DNA from: Chitinophaga hostae
GTDB taxonomy: Bacteria > Bacteroidota > Bacteroidia > Chitinophagales > Chitinophagaceae
Assembly: GCF_018224885.1 (NCBI RefSeq)
Contig: NZ_JAGTXB010000022.1
Location: forward strand, 62,001 to 126,000
DNA: 64,000 nt
Direction of reading: 5' to 3'
Shown: positions 27,007 through 35,668 of the stretch, one piece after another
How positions within the stretch are numbered: the first letter of the stretch is position 1
Layout: every line of letters starts with the position of its first letter
The notes under the pieces: generated by a model
Database searches by the model: none
Seen by the model: only the letters and a program-made list of their open reading frames with translations
What the model was told of the DNA's origin: nothing
Position numbers and translations under genes: made by a program

Positions 27007-27993
27007 ATGAAGAAGAATATAGCTTTGGTAGCCGGTGGATATTCCGGAGAGTATGTGATTTCTGTGCAGAGTGCCGTCACTATTGAGAATAACCTGGATA
27101 GCAGTAAATATAGTGTTTACAAGATCATCATCACCAAGGAGAGCTGGAGCTATACCGGCGCCGACGGGAAAGTGGCTGAAGTGGATAAAAATGATTTTTC
27201 CTTAACCCTCAACGGAAATAAAATCAGGTTCGACGCGGTATTTATTGGCATCCATGGCACGCCCGGTGAAGATGGACGCCTGCAGGGATATTTTGAAATG
27301 CTCGGTATTCCTTTTACCAGCTGCGGCATGGTAACATCCGCCCTCACCTTCAATAAAAGCTACTGTAATAAGGTAGTAGCGGCCCTGGAGGTGGTGAATG
27401 TATCCAAATCACTGCATATTTTCCGTGAGCAGCCATATAATACCGCCGATATACTGCAGCAGCTGCGTTTACCCGTGTTCGTGAAACCGGCAGAAGGCGG
27501 AAGCAGCATCGGTATGTCAAAGGTGAAAACGGCAGAAGAGCTGCAACCAGCTATAGACAAGGCATTTAATGAGGATTGTCAGATCCTGATAGAAGAATTT
27601 ATCAAAGGACGGGAACTGACGATGGGCCTGTATCGTTCTGCCGGTGTTATCACCACACTGCCTATCACGGAAGTGGTGAGCAGCAAAGAGTTCTTCGATT
27701 ATGAAGCTAAATACACCCCTGGCGTGTCTAACGAAATTACACCGGCGCCTGTAGATGAGGATATTGCCCGCCAGGTAAGGGAAGCGTCGACCATATTATA
27801 TAATAAACTGAACTGTAAAGGCATCGTGCGGGTAGACTTTATATATGAGGAAAGCAGCGGAAAATTGTACTTCCTGGAGATAAATACAATGCCCGGGCAG
27901 TCTGAAAACAGCCTGGTACCGCAGCAGGTAAGGGCGGCAGGTAAAACCCTGCAGGAATTTTATGGCCTGCTTTTGGAAGAGAGCATGAAATAA
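27007..27993 (+). CDS. ddl: D-alanine--D-alanine ligase
   Basis: ATP-grasp enzyme that joins two D-alanines for peptidoglycan precursor synthesis in the cytoplasm. The 328 residues start with the ligase N-domain (IALVAGGYSGEYVISVQSA). The glycine loop and lysine follow in PVFVKPAEGGSSIGMSKV at ~157, then ILIEEFIKGRELTMG. The metal-binding end is IVRVDFIYEESSGKLYFLEINTMPG near 277-301, where E and N bind magnesium. The PASTA gene starts 26 bp after its stop, so both form a cell-wall related unit. Confidence 0.96.
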   Translation: MKKNIALVAGGYSGEYVISVQSAVTIENNLDSSKYSVYKIIITKESWSYTGADGKVAEVDKNDFSLTLNGNKIRFDAVFIGIHGTPGEDGRLQGYFEMLGIPFTSCGMVTSALTFNKSYCNKVVAALEVVNVSKSLHIFREQPYNTADILQQLRLPVFVKPAEGGSSIGMSKVKTAEELQPAIDKAFNEDCQILIEEFIKGRELTMGLYRSAGVITTLPITEVVSSKEFFDYEAKYTPGVSNEITPAPVDEDIARQVREASTILYNKLNCKGIVRVDFIYEESSGKLYFLEINTMPGQSENSLVPQQVRAAGKTLQEFYGLLLEESMK

Positions 27994-28019
27994 GGATTAT
28001 CACACTTAATATAATTATC

Positions 28020-28835
28020 GTGTTCGACTTTATTACCAAACGTTCATTTGGCATGAACCTGTTAGCTGTTATCGTCATGTTTTTTGCGCTGGCATTGCTT
28101 TTCTTTTCAATGCTGGGTTTTATCACCAAACACGGACAACAGCAAACAGTACCCGATGTGCACGGGAAAAATGTGAAGGAAGCTATTACGTTACTGGAAA
28201 AAGCCGGTTTTGAAGCCGATGTCAGGGATTCTATTTATGTTGATTCTATACCCGGCCTGGCGGTTTACGCCCAAACCCCCGATAAAGGTGCGCAGGTAAA
28301 GGTGGGCAGAACCATTTACCTGACGGTTAATAAAACGGTAGCTCCCATGGTGAAAATGCCGGACCTGGAAGGACTTACCTTCCGCAGTGCTGAAATGATG
28401 CTGAAAAGCATGCGACTCAACGTAGGAGATACTATTTACAGACCGGATATTGCGGCTAATTCTGTATTGCAGCAGTTATTGAACGGTAAAAAAGTAAAAC
28501 CGGGTACATTGGTGGCAGAGGGAAGTAACATCACCCTGATCCTGAGCAGTGGTACCGGCAGCGTAGAAAACCCGGTGCCCAGCTTTGTAGGTCTGACCTA
28601 CGCCGAAGCCCGTGAAATACTAAGTGCCAGCAACCTGAATGCCGGAACGGTGATCATCGACCCCAATGTAACCGATACTGCCAATGCTTATATCATTAAA
28701 CAGGTGCCTACCCGTAAAAATGAGATCGGCGACTTTAATATGGTGAGGGCAGGGGAAAGCGTAGACTTCTGGTTGTCCGCTACCAAGCCGGTAACAGACA
28801 GTGCCGCCGTACAAAAGCCTGTTGAGCAGGAATAA
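28020..28835 (+). CDS. Membrane-anchored PASTA-domain protein
   Basis: A 271-residue protein with one N-terminal membrane segment (GMNLLAVIVMFFALALLFFSML) and three PASTA repeats on the periplasmic side. Each is marked by a VPDV/MPDL/VPSF-type start: QQTVPDVHGKNVKEAITLLE, VKMPDLEGLTFRSAEMMLKS and NPVPSFVGLTYAEAREILSA. PASTA domains bind muropeptides or beta-lactams in kinases and penicillin-binding proteins; this protein has no kinase or transpeptidase part. The start is a GTG at 28020, chosen because the residues before the membrane segment match the family; an internal ATG at 28053 is less likely. It follows ddl by 26 bp. Confidence 0.9.
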   Translation: MFDFITKRSFGMNLLAVIVMFFALALLFFSMLGFITKHGQQQTVPDVHGKNVKEAITLLEKAGFEADVRDSIYVDSIPGLAVYAQTPDKGAQVKVGRTIYLTVNKTVAPMVKMPDLEGLTFRSAEMMLKSMRLNVGDTIYRPDIAANSVLQQLLNGKKVKPGTLVAEGSNITLILSSGTGSVENPVPSFVGLTYAEAREILSASNLNAGTVIIDPNVTDTANAYIIKQVPTRKNEIGDFNMVRAGESVDFWLSATKPVTDSAAVQKPVEQE

Positions 28836-28874
28836 CTAAAAATGATGTAATTTGATTTTAAATTCTTTATAACT

Positions 28875-29180
28875 ATGCAAAATATCACGGCAGAAGAGCT
28901 GAAACAGCGTATAGACAACGGCGAAGAGCTTTATATATTAGATGTGAGAGAGCCTCATGAGCGCGCAGAGTTCAACATTGGCGGTACTCATATTCCATTA
29001 GGTTTTGTACAGCAAATGCAGGTAGATGAAATCGAAGAATGGAAAGATAAAGAAGTAATTGTATACTGCCGCAGTGGTAACCGCAGCGGTCAGGCTTGTA
29101 TGTTACTGGATTCCATGGGCTTTACCAATACCAAAAACCTGGTAGGCGGTATGCTGAAATGGACAGAACAGTATAAGTAG
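28875..29180 (+). CDS. Rhodanese-like sulfurtransferase domain protein
   Basis: A 101-residue single-domain rhodanese, cytoplasmic. The family motifs are YILDVREPHERAEFNIGGTHIPL near the N-terminus and the active-site loop YCRSGNRSGQA, with the persulfide-forming Cys at about residue 65. It may carry sulfane sulfur or detoxify sulfide or cyanide; the partner is unknown. It converges on the RidA gene. Its TAG stop lies within the left arm of a palindrome. Confidence 0.92.
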   Translation: MQNITAEELKQRIDNGEELYILDVREPHERAEFNIGGTHIPLGFVQQMQVDEIEEWKDKEVIVYCRSGNRSGQACMLLDSMGFTNTKNLVGGMLKWTEQYK

Positions 29181-29297
29181 AGCGTAAAGCATAAAGCTTA
29201 AAGCTATTGTAGCGATTGATTAATGCGGAATATTTTATCCGGTTAGTTCAATCGCTACAATAGCTTTTTGCTTTAAGTTTTATGCTTTCTGCTCTAC
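29177..29297. repeat. Palindrome joining the 3' ends of the rhodanese and RidA genes
   Basis: Left arm 29177-29219 (GTAGAGCGTAAAGCATAAAG...GTAGCGATTGA) and right arm 29248-29297 pair over ~43 bp with a few mismatches and a small insertion. The left arm carries the rhodanese stop codon and the right arm encodes the last five codons (VEQKA) and stop of RidA. It probably works as a two-way terminator. Confidence 0.85.
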
Positions 29298-29672
29298 AAT
29301 AGCAGTGGCTTCTATTTCCACCAGGTAGCGGGGATCTATCAGTTTACTTACTTCCACCATGGTAGTAGCTGGTTTTATACTTTTGAAAAACTCTCCATGC
29401 GCCCGGCCATATTCCTCCCATCTTGAAATATCAGTTACAAACATACGGGTGCGTACCACGTCATGCAGGGTGGCGCCGGCATTGATCAGGGAGGATTCAA
29501 TTTTGGCGAGTGCAAACTTTGTTTGCTCATAGGCATCCCCTTCTGCTACAACTTTATCATTGTCTGTTGCCACGGTACCCGATACTTCAATCACATTGCC
29601 CACTCTTACTGCCCGGGAATAACCTACTTTTCCTTCCCAGATAGCGCCGGAGGAATAATTAGTGCGTTTCAT
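29280..29672 (-). CDS. RidA family (YjgF/YER057c/UK114) protein
   Basis: A 130-residue trimeric deaminase of the reactive enamine/imine intermediate family. Family features are AIWEGKVGYSRAVRVGNVIEVSGTVA at 10-35, EQTKFALAKIESSLINAGATL, VVRTRMFVTDISRWEEYGRAHGEFF with the key Arg (~80), and KPATTMVEVSKLIDPRYLVEIEATAIV. The final residues VEQKA lie past the usual family end and come from the palindrome arm. It is convergent with the rhodanese gene. Members closer to the aminoacrylate deaminase versus other subgroups cannot be separated by eye. Confidence 0.92.
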   Translation of the reverse strand: MKRTNYSSGAIWEGKVGYSRAVRVGNVIEVSGTVATDNDKVVAEGDAYEQTKFALAKIESSLINAGATLHDVVRTRMFVTDISRWEEYGRAHGEFFKSIKPATTMVEVSKLIDPRYLVEIEATAIVEQKA

Positions 29673-29756
29673 ACATATTTTTTAAAGAGTTGAGGAGATA
29701 TACAAATCTACAACAAGTTCTTTAGTTGGATAACGGCGGTTCAGAGCCGTTTTATC

Positions 29757-30932
29757 TCAGTGTGTGGTGGTGCTGTCGTTGGGTGGCGTAGTGGTCCGGA
29801 ACTTTACCACTTTGCCCAGCAGGTCGAACCAGAAGGGAGCCCCCAAGGATATGGCCAGGGCGGTGATACACCATCCTGCAAAGATCAGCCAGCCGTTTTG
29901 CTGAAAAGGATGGGTATAACCACAATGCATAATCCTGTGACCGCTGCTGCTGTCGATAACACAGGCCCGGCTGATGCCCAGTACATTCCTGGCATCACCG
30001 GCATCGTTGCGCAGCATGGCATATACGCCAATCAGCGAGGTATCCTTCACGAATACACGCAGCGAGGTATCTGTGCGGTAAAAGGCACTGTCTTTATGCA
30101 GCATATTTTTGCGTATAAGGGTGTCCGTTATAGCCGTGTAGGCAGGCGCGCGACTGCTCGCCAGCTGCACCATTTCCGTGCGTACGTTTTTATCCTTCAT
30201 GAGGATACGCGCAATGGCAATGGAATCCACGTTGAACAGGGCTGCAATGCCGATACCGATGCACAGGAGCCAGGTTTGTGTTTGTTTGCGGTACCAGCCA
30301 CTGGTGCGGGTCATGGTTTCATTAAACCAGCTTTCCATATTGATGCGGAATGCTTTTACATCATGGCGGCTATCTTCAAACAGCTGCAGCAGGTGTTCCC
30401 TTACATCCGGCGCCAGGTGCAGGTAATTATGGGTGAGCGCGGTCCTGATCGCCTGGGCGTCCGTTAGTTTGAAGGTAAAGGGGGACTCCGTTTCTGTCCC
30501 AGGATCCTTTTGTGCCTTTTCTTCGAGGTGTGCCCTGCAGCTGCTGCGTAACAGGTGTACGATGGTTTGGGAAAAGATCTGCGGACTGATATAGGCCGGC
30601 CGTGCTGCTGCACTGTTTTTCCCCAGGTTGCGGATGGATGGGGCAGTATAAAATTTTTTCAGGAAAGGGCTATGGCGGAAAGGTTCAAAGAAATAAACAA
30701 TGCTCCAGCCGAGCTCATAGAACCAGTTGAAAAAAGTGAATTTTCCGAACCATCCAAGGTCCTTGCTGTGATCTTCTTCTTCCAGCATCCTGCGTAAGCC
30801 TTTGGTGAGCAGCCGGGCCCTGGAATTGAAAATCCGGGCAACCAGTTCCTGTACTACGGAGGCCAGCAAACTATACAGCAGGTAAATGAAAATAAGGCCA
30901 AGGGCCACATCTATGGCCAGGTTACTAAACAT
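29757..30932 (-). CDS. Conserved inner-membrane protein of unknown function
   Basis: A 391-residue protein I cannot assign to a characterised family. It has an N-terminal membrane segment (AIDVALGLIFIYLLYSLLASVVQE), a second hydrophobic stretch at ~213-232 (TWLLCIGIGIAALFNVDSIAI) and a C-terminal one at ~350-375 (GWLIFAGWCITALAISLGAPFWFDLL). The end motif SLGAPFWFDLLGKVVKFR recalls a group of uncharacterised bacterial membrane proteins of similar length. Between the membrane parts is a charged region with a possible coiled segment (REHLLQLFEDSRHDVKAF). It is monocistronic. Confidence 0.75.
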   Translation of the reverse strand: MFSNLAIDVALGLIFIYLLYSLLASVVQELVARIFNSRARLLTKGLRRMLEEEDHSKDLGWFGKFTFFNWFYELGWSIVYFFEPFRHSPFLKKFYTAPSIRNLGKNSAAARPAYISPQIFSQTIVHLLRSSCRAHLEEKAQKDPGTETESPFTFKLTDAQAIRTALTHNYLHLAPDVREHLLQLFEDSRHDVKAFRINMESWFNETMTRTSGWYRKQTQTWLLCIGIGIAALFNVDSIAIARILMKDKNVRTEMVQLASSRAPAYTAITDTLIRKNMLHKDSAFYRTDTSLRVFVKDTSLIGVYAMLRNDAGDARNVLGISRACVIDSSSGHRIMHCGYTHPFQQNGWLIFAGWCITALAISLGAPFWFDLLGKVVKFRTTTPPNDSTTTH

Positions 30933-31081
30933 GAGGATAGGTATTAAGTTGACATATGCACATAAAAATAGAATATTAACACCAAGTTAGGAACTCACTA
31001 CGCAATGTATTTGTGAAGCCGGCGTTTTATTCCGTTATACGGGCATATCCATGCAGGAAGGAAAAAACATTTATTACATTA

Positions 31082-31089
31082 TATATTTG
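31082..31089 (+). promoter_or_regulatory. -7 promoter element of the secreted-protein gene at 31107
   Basis: TATATTTG fits TAnnTTTG and lies 17 bp before the ATG, implying a very short leader. Confidence 0.4.
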
Positions 31090-31106
31090 CGCATATTTGA
31101 ATTTAT

Positions 31107-31865
31107 ATGAAATTGAAACATTTATCCCTGTGTTTCGCGATGGTAGCCGCATGCAGCGCTTCCGCACAGATAAAATACAGGGACACAGAGAAAAAGCCAG
31201 CTTTAATTCCTTACGACAGCAGCATTGCTTTTCAGCACCTTACACCAGACATTGCACAGCTTACCCTGGTAGGCCAGGAAATCACTTTCCTGAAGCTGAA
31301 TCCCAAACGGCTGATAAAGAATAAGGAAGATACCCTGCTGGACAATATTAAAATGAAGGCCGTAGTAGAAGTGCCTTATAAGAGTGTGCTTAAAGGCGGA
31401 CATTTTTATACTCCCTATAAAGCGGTGGAAAATAAAACGTTCCGCATTGTGGATTATGACCGGAAAAACATGGATGGTGGCGTGCCTACACTGATATTTA
31501 CGTTGCGTGATGAGGACAGGAAGCTCCTCTTATTCCAGGTGCCGGAAGATAATTTGCCGGCCACACCGGTTATTATCAATGGCAACTATGAATGGTTGAA
31601 GCGGCAGTATGTAGGAAAAGAATTACATCTCCGGAAAGATAATCACAAAACAGAAAATGTGCTGGATAACAACAAAGAGATGTTGCTGAGTAAATCAGAT
31701 GTTTTTTCCTGTACAGAGATCGCGGTTATTTTCTCGGGGAAACAAAAATATGGTCAACCTTTTCTGATTGTAAAAAACAGCGACAATGTAGAGCTGGCGA
31801 TAGGCGTGGGAAGCAAGAATGAGTACGCACATGGCCCGCTGATAGAAGATTTTGAGTTACAGTAG
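31107..31865 (+). CDS. Secreted protein of unknown function
   Basis: A 252-residue protein with a type I signal peptide, MKLKHLSLCFAMVAACSASAQ, likely periplasmic. No family was recognised. The mature part is rich in beta-strand type sequence and charged residues (PKRLIKNKEDTLLDNIKMKAV, YGQPFLIVKNSDNVELAIGVG). Its TAG stop forms the exact left end of the long palindrome at 31863-32095, which also ends the converging ATP-grasp gene. Confidence 0.75.
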   Translation: MKLKHLSLCFAMVAACSASAQIKYRDTEKKPALIPYDSSIAFQHLTPDIAQLTLVGQEITFLKLNPKRLIKNKEDTLLDNIKMKAVVEVPYKSVLKGGHFYTPYKAVENKTFRIVDYDRKNMDGGVPTLIFTLRDEDRKLLLFQVPEDNLPATPVIINGNYEWLKRQYVGKELHLRKDNHKTENVLDNNKEMLLSKSDVFSCTEIAVIFSGKQKYGQPFLIVKNSDNVELAIGVGSKNEYAHGPLIEDFELQ

Positions 31866-32095
31866 CGCGGACGATTATTGCAGCGGATGTTGTCTTTATC
31901 AGGATTAGACTGATTTTGATGATTAAAGGATTTTTATTCTTTTGATTTTGACGATTAAAAAAGATTAGCGAAGACAGAAGTAAATACCCTTCTACCTTCG
32001 CTAATCTTTTTTAATCCTGTAAAATATAATCCTTTAATCATCAAAATCAGTCTAATCCTGATAAAGACAACATCCGCTGCAATAGTCTTCCGCTA
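31863..32095. repeat. Long palindrome, GGATTAGACTGATTTTGATG family, copy 2
   Basis: A 233 bp palindrome whose two ends are the TAG stop codons of the converging genes at 31107-31865 and 32093-33286. A 56 bp stretch of each arm (31877-31932 and 32028-32083) pairs without mismatch, and a further inner stem AAAAAGATTAGCGAAG / CTTCGCTAATCTTTTT follows. It should form a very stable hairpin in either transcript. Confidence 0.93.
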
Positions 32096-33286
32096 AAATT
32101 CAAAGAAGCAACAACTTCCACCCACCCAGGTATCCTTACTGTTAAACCCTACGCCAATCATTTTTCCTTTGCTGATCCGCGCAAGATTGTGTACCAGTAC
32201 CGGGCGCGCAGCGCCGTCCTGCCAGATATAGATCATCCTGATTTCACAGATGGCCGGTCCGGTAGGCGTTGTGATGGCAGGGGCATATTTTACTTTACGT
32301 TGCAGTATCCAGTTTTCCGGATCTTTGATACGGTCAATATCTTCCGGCGTTACGTCGATGAGCACGCCTTGTCCTCCAAAAGAAAAGAGCGGTTTTAATA
32401 CGTAGTTTTCCAGGTCGGCGGGCACAACTGGTAATTCATGCAGGAACCAGCTTTTAGGCACGAATTCGCTGTGGATAAACGGCATAATATATTTGCTGAT
32501 CCGGTAAAACCAGTTGGGATGCGTAATCCATTCCACATCGAGATCCTGGAACAGGTTTACATGTTCTCCCAATGTTTCTGACTGTTGTTGCAGGTCATCG
32601 AAAATGATGCGGTTATAGATGCGCTGCACAGGTGTTTTAACCCCATCGCGGAGATAATATAATTTCTTGCCTTCCTGGATCAGCGCTGTTAAACAAACCG
32701 TGGTGATGCCCAGGTTTTTTTCGGTACTGTGAAAATCGATGCGCGTTTTTTGTTCTTCCGGTTTTATTTCCAGTAGTATCACTTCTTCCGGTGCAAAGGG
32801 ACCGATGATCATGTCGCGCAGGAGCTGATAGTAGGAGCTTTCATCGAGGCCGTTGAAGAAATTGCTGAGTGTAGCGGGAATATTGAAGTGCGTTTTGAAG
32901 CGGCGGGCCATTACTTCCTGGAAAGCGAGCATGGTAGGGAAGCCCTGCAATTCAATCAGCTGGGGCACCAGCGCGCCGTCGTCTGTTTTACAAACTGCAA
33001 AATCAATGACGATGAAATGAGGGTGTTCATTTTCACGCGGCACTTTCAGCGAGGGGGGAATAGCATCCTTGGTGATGGTCTTGAAATCGGGCCGGAGCAG
33101 CACATCTACTATTTCTTCACAGGCCTGTACCAGTTTACTACCGAGTGCGGCGGGCACAAAAACGGGCGTTTCAGCGATGCGAAAAGCTGGTACTACGCCG
33201 GTGTCTGCGGCAATACCGTCTAAAAAAGCCTGGTATTGTGCAGGAGTAAACTGCTGATTATATGATGTTCTGATTGCAGGGATCAT
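32093..33286 (-). CDS. Circularly permuted ATP-grasp ligase-like protein
   Basis: A 397-residue cytoplasmic protein that I read as an ATP-grasp amide ligase of the circularly permuted, glutathionylspermidine-synthase-like kind. The metal/substrate segment LIELQGFPTML is at 110-120 and RIYNRIIFDDL at ~222. The nucleotide part comes late: YVLKPLFSFGGQGVLIDV (K298, glycine loop 302-307), ENWILQRKVKYAP at ~324, and EIRMIYIW (348-355), the usual order for a permuted fold. It starts 12 bp after the amidotransferase stop, so the two are an operon. The substrate is unknown. Fold assignment is by motif and should be checked by profile search. Confidence 0.7.
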   Translation of the reverse strand: MIPAIRTSYNQQFTPAQYQAFLDGIAADTGVVPAFRIAETPVFVPAALGSKLVQACEEIVDVLLRPDFKTITKDAIPPSLKVPRENEHPHFIVIDFAVCKTDDGALVPQLIELQGFPTMLAFQEVMARRFKTHFNIPATLSNFFNGLDESSYYQLLRDMIIGPFAPEEVILLEIKPEEQKTRIDFHSTEKNLGITTVCLTALIQEGKKLYYLRDGVKTPVQRIYNRIIFDDLQQQSETLGEHVNLFQDLDVEWITHPNWFYRISKYIMPFIHSEFVPKSWFLHELPVVPADLENYVLKPLFSFGGQGVLIDVTPEDIDRIKDPENWILQRKVKYAPAITTPTGPAICEIRMIYIWQDGAARPVLVHNLARISKGKMIGVGFNSKDTWVGGSCCFFEF

Positions 33287-33298
33287 GGTGTCTTTTAG

Positions 33299-34195
33299 TT
33301 AAAAGAACGAGTGCTCGTTATCTGTGTGGGCAGCTACCTGTACCAGCCGTTCAATAGCTGCCAGCCGGTCTGATAGTCCGCCATAAATAGCATAATCGAG
33401 GAACGCTGTAATAAAGCGATCGTGTGTAAGCATAATCTTATCCGGATCAGTGAGCTGGTTGATCATGCTGTTGTATTTTTCCAGGCCATGGTGGTTCACT
33501 ACCTGTTTTTTCTTTTCTTCCTGTTGGAGATACATGTGCATGCCGGCAGCATCTGCTTCGGGATGGAACTGGGTGCCAATAAAATATTCGTTGAAGCGAA
33601 TAGCCATGGTAGCCCGTTCCAATGGTACATGCGGTCTTTCTTTTTCCAGTGCGAGTACATGTCCGCCCATCGCCTGCAGGTTTTCGTAGTCCAGTTCTAT
33701 CACCTGCCAGTCGCGGCTATCTACTATATAAAAAGGATCGGGAAGTGCACTGAAAATTTTTTCCTGCATACCTGCAGCGGTTTTATGTACCGGGAAAACC
33801 CCAAAGGCGGGGGATTTGCGTTTGCATACATTGCCCAGTTTGTAATACCGGCACATGACCTGGTAAGAGTGGCAGATAAAGAACACGGGTTTCTTGGTAT
33901 CCTGTACCCGGTTCCATTCCAGTAATTCATCAATAAGCGAAAAATATGCGGTTTCCCAGTCGCTGCCTTCACTGTCGACCGGGCTGCCTGGGCCGCCGGT
34001 AGAAATGTAAATATCATAGGAAGTATCCGGAACCTGTATCTGATTCCGTACTTCAAATTCATCGAATTGCAGGTCCAGTGCGTGCATGCTGGCATATTTT
34101 GCCAGTATTTCGCGGATACAGCGCATGCCTTCATTAGGAACACCCTCGTACATATCCAGCACGGCTACCTTCCAGCTTTGTTTAATTGGATGCAT
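33299..34195 (-). CDS. Class I (triad) glutamine amidotransferase-like protein
   Basis: A 298-residue member of the class I amidotransferase/peptidase superfamily. The oxyanion segment is YISTGGPGSP at ~63-72, the nucleophile C108 sits in FFICHSYQ (HSY instead of the usual LGH/YG), and H211 and E213 are in GTQFHPEAD. So a full Cys-His-Glu triad is present. A free-standing form could release ammonia from glutamine for a ligase or cleave a gamma-glutamyl bond like the gamma-glutamyl hydrolases; I cannot choose. Its neighbours are amide ligases on both sides, which favours a shared pathway. About 85 C-terminal residues form an extra helical region. Confidence 0.82.
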   Translation of the reverse strand: MHPIKQSWKVAVLDMYEGVPNEGMRCIREILAKYASMHALDLQFDEFEVRNQIQVPDTSYDIYISTGGPGSPVDSEGSDWETAYFSLIDELLEWNRVQDTKKPVFFICHSYQVMCRYYKLGNVCKRKSPAFGVFPVHKTAAGMQEKIFSALPDPFYIVDSRDWQVIELDYENLQAMGGHVLALEKERPHVPLERATMAIRFNEYFIGTQFHPEADAAGMHMYLQQEEKKKQVVNHHGLEKYNSMINQLTDPDKIMLTHDRFITAFLDYAIYGGLSDRLAAIERLVQVAAHTDNEHSFF

Positions 34196-34274
34196 GCTGC
34201 AAAATTACGAAATACGCGGGTTTTATCTTGCCTGGGATTTTGTCTTGCCGGGGGGCGTCTTGGCCAGGGTTTTA

Positions 34275-34511
34275 TTTTGCCCAGGATTAGACTGATTTTG
34301 AAGATTTAGATGATTTTTTCTTTAGATGATTTAAAAGATTTAGAAAAAATTTAAAAGATGAAGGAAGATGAGGGAAGATGAGGGAAGATAACAGCAAATA
34401 TATCCACTGGCATCTTCTCTCATCTTTTAAATTTTTTCTAAAATCTTTTAAATCAAAAAAATAAAAATCATCTAAATCTTCAAAATCAGTCTAATCCTGG
34501 GCAAGACAAAA
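34275..34511. repeat. Long palindrome, GGATTAGACTGATTTTGAAG family, copy 3
   Basis: A ~237 bp palindrome between the GCS2 gene and the amidotransferase gene, both on the minus strand, in a 327 bp gap. Arms of about 95 bp pair with few mismatches: GCCCAGGATTAGACTGATTTTG and onward through AGATTTAGATGATTTTT, TTTAAAAGATTT and AAAAAATTTAAAAGATGA. The centre holds a GGAAGATGAG tandem repeat on one side only. Outside the left arm (34220-34275) is a degenerate repeat of GATTTTGTCTTGCC. It divides the presumed pathway genes and may split the operon. Confidence 0.92.
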
Positions 34512-34522
34512 TCCAAGACAAA

Positions 34523-35623
34523 TCAGCAACCTTCAAGGAACTGTTGCTGTATGAAGTCGGTAACCGCTACGAGGTCGTTGGTAGCTTCAAATACCTTCAG
34601 TTGTTTGTCAGCGCCGGTACCTGTTTCCAGGAGGCGGGTGGTAGCGTCAATTACTTCGCGGCTGCCCAGTTCATCCACTACATCATCGATGAAATCGAGC
34701 AGTTCGAAAATGAGAGAGCGGGTATTTACTTCCATTTCCTTACCAAAGTCAATGAGGTAGCCATCAATGCCATAGCGGGAGGCCCGCCATTTGTTTTCAT
34801 TGATCAGGGCGCGGTTATAGATAATAAAATTGAGATTTTGCATGCGCAGTTTGTAAATTTTTGCGCATACGGCCTGGAAAAGTCCGGCCAGCATGATGGT
34901 GTCGTCGACCGTAAGCGGCACGTCGCAAACACGGAACTCTACGGTGTTAAAGAAAGGATGTACCCTCAGATCCCACCACACTTTTTTGGCATTGTCAATA
35001 CAGTTGGTTTTTACCAGCAGTTTGATGTAGTTATCATATTCTTCGATGCTGGCAAAATAGTCGGGTATACCTGTACGGGGAAATTTATCGAATACTTTGG
35101 TACGAAAGGATTTGAAGCCGGTATTACGACCTTCCCAGAAAGGGGAGTTGGTGCTAAGTGCAAAAATATGCGGCAGGAAGTATCTAACGGAATTGGCTAT
35201 ATGAATGGCCATTTCCCTGTTTTCCATACCTACGTGTACGTGTAACCCGAAAATCAGGTTCGAACGGGCCGCATCCTGCATTTCATTGACAATTTCAAAG
35301 TAGCGGGGATGATCCGTAATGAGTTGTTTTTCCCATTTACTAAACGGGTGGGTGCCGGAGGCGCCGATGCTAAAACCAAGATCGCCGGCTATCTGTGCAA
35401 TAGTGCGCCGGAGCAGGGCTACATCCGCTCTGGCTTCGTGTACATTAGCGCAGATACGGGTGCCTACTTCCACTACGGCCTGGTGAAATTCAGCTTTCAC
35501 CTGGTCGCTGATGACCTTGTGCGCCTGCTCTACTATTTTTTGTTCATGCGACCTCAGTTCCCGTGTAACAGGATCTATTACCATGTACTCTTCCTCGATT
35601 CCCAGCGTAAACGCCTTCAGCAT
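34523..35623 (-). CDS. Carboxylate-amine ligase, GCS2/YbdK family
   Basis: A 366-residue glutamine-synthetase-fold ligase of the glutamate-cysteine ligase type 2 (YbdK) family. The start LGIEEEYMVIDP (EEE at 10-12) is the family hallmark. VEVGTRICANVHEARAD, IGASGTHPFSKW near 88-99, HVHVGMENREMAIHIAN at ~125 and FFNTVEFRVCDVPLTVDDT at ~223 supply further metal and nucleotide ligands. YbdK has only weak glutamate-cysteine ligase activity, so the natural amine and acid are unknown. It stands between two ATP-grasp genes in the presumed pathway block. Confidence 0.9.
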   Translation of the reverse strand: MLKAFTLGIEEEYMVIDPVTRELRSHEQKIVEQAHKVISDQVKAEFHQAVVEVGTRICANVHEARADVALLRRTIAQIAGDLGFSIGASGTHPFSKWEKQLITDHPRYFEIVNEMQDAARSNLIFGLHVHVGMENREMAIHIANSVRYFLPHIFALSTNSPFWEGRNTGFKSFRTKVFDKFPRTGIPDYFASIEEYDNYIKLLVKTNCIDNAKKVWWDLRVHPFFNTVEFRVCDVPLTVDDTIMLAGLFQAVCAKIYKLRMQNLNFIIYNRALINENKWRASRYGIDGYLIDFGKEMEVNTRSLIFELLDFIDDVVDELGSREVIDATTRLLETGTGADKQLKVFEATNDLVAVTDFIQQQFLEGC

Positions 35624-35668
35624 AATTTTTCTTAGCTTTTAACTAACAACTAAAATTGATGTTCGATT

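Noticed and set aside
33299..34195. GMP synthase or carbamoyl-phosphate synthase small subunit
   Set aside because: The Cys loop is HSY-type, there is no synthetase domain, and the neighbours are amide ligases.
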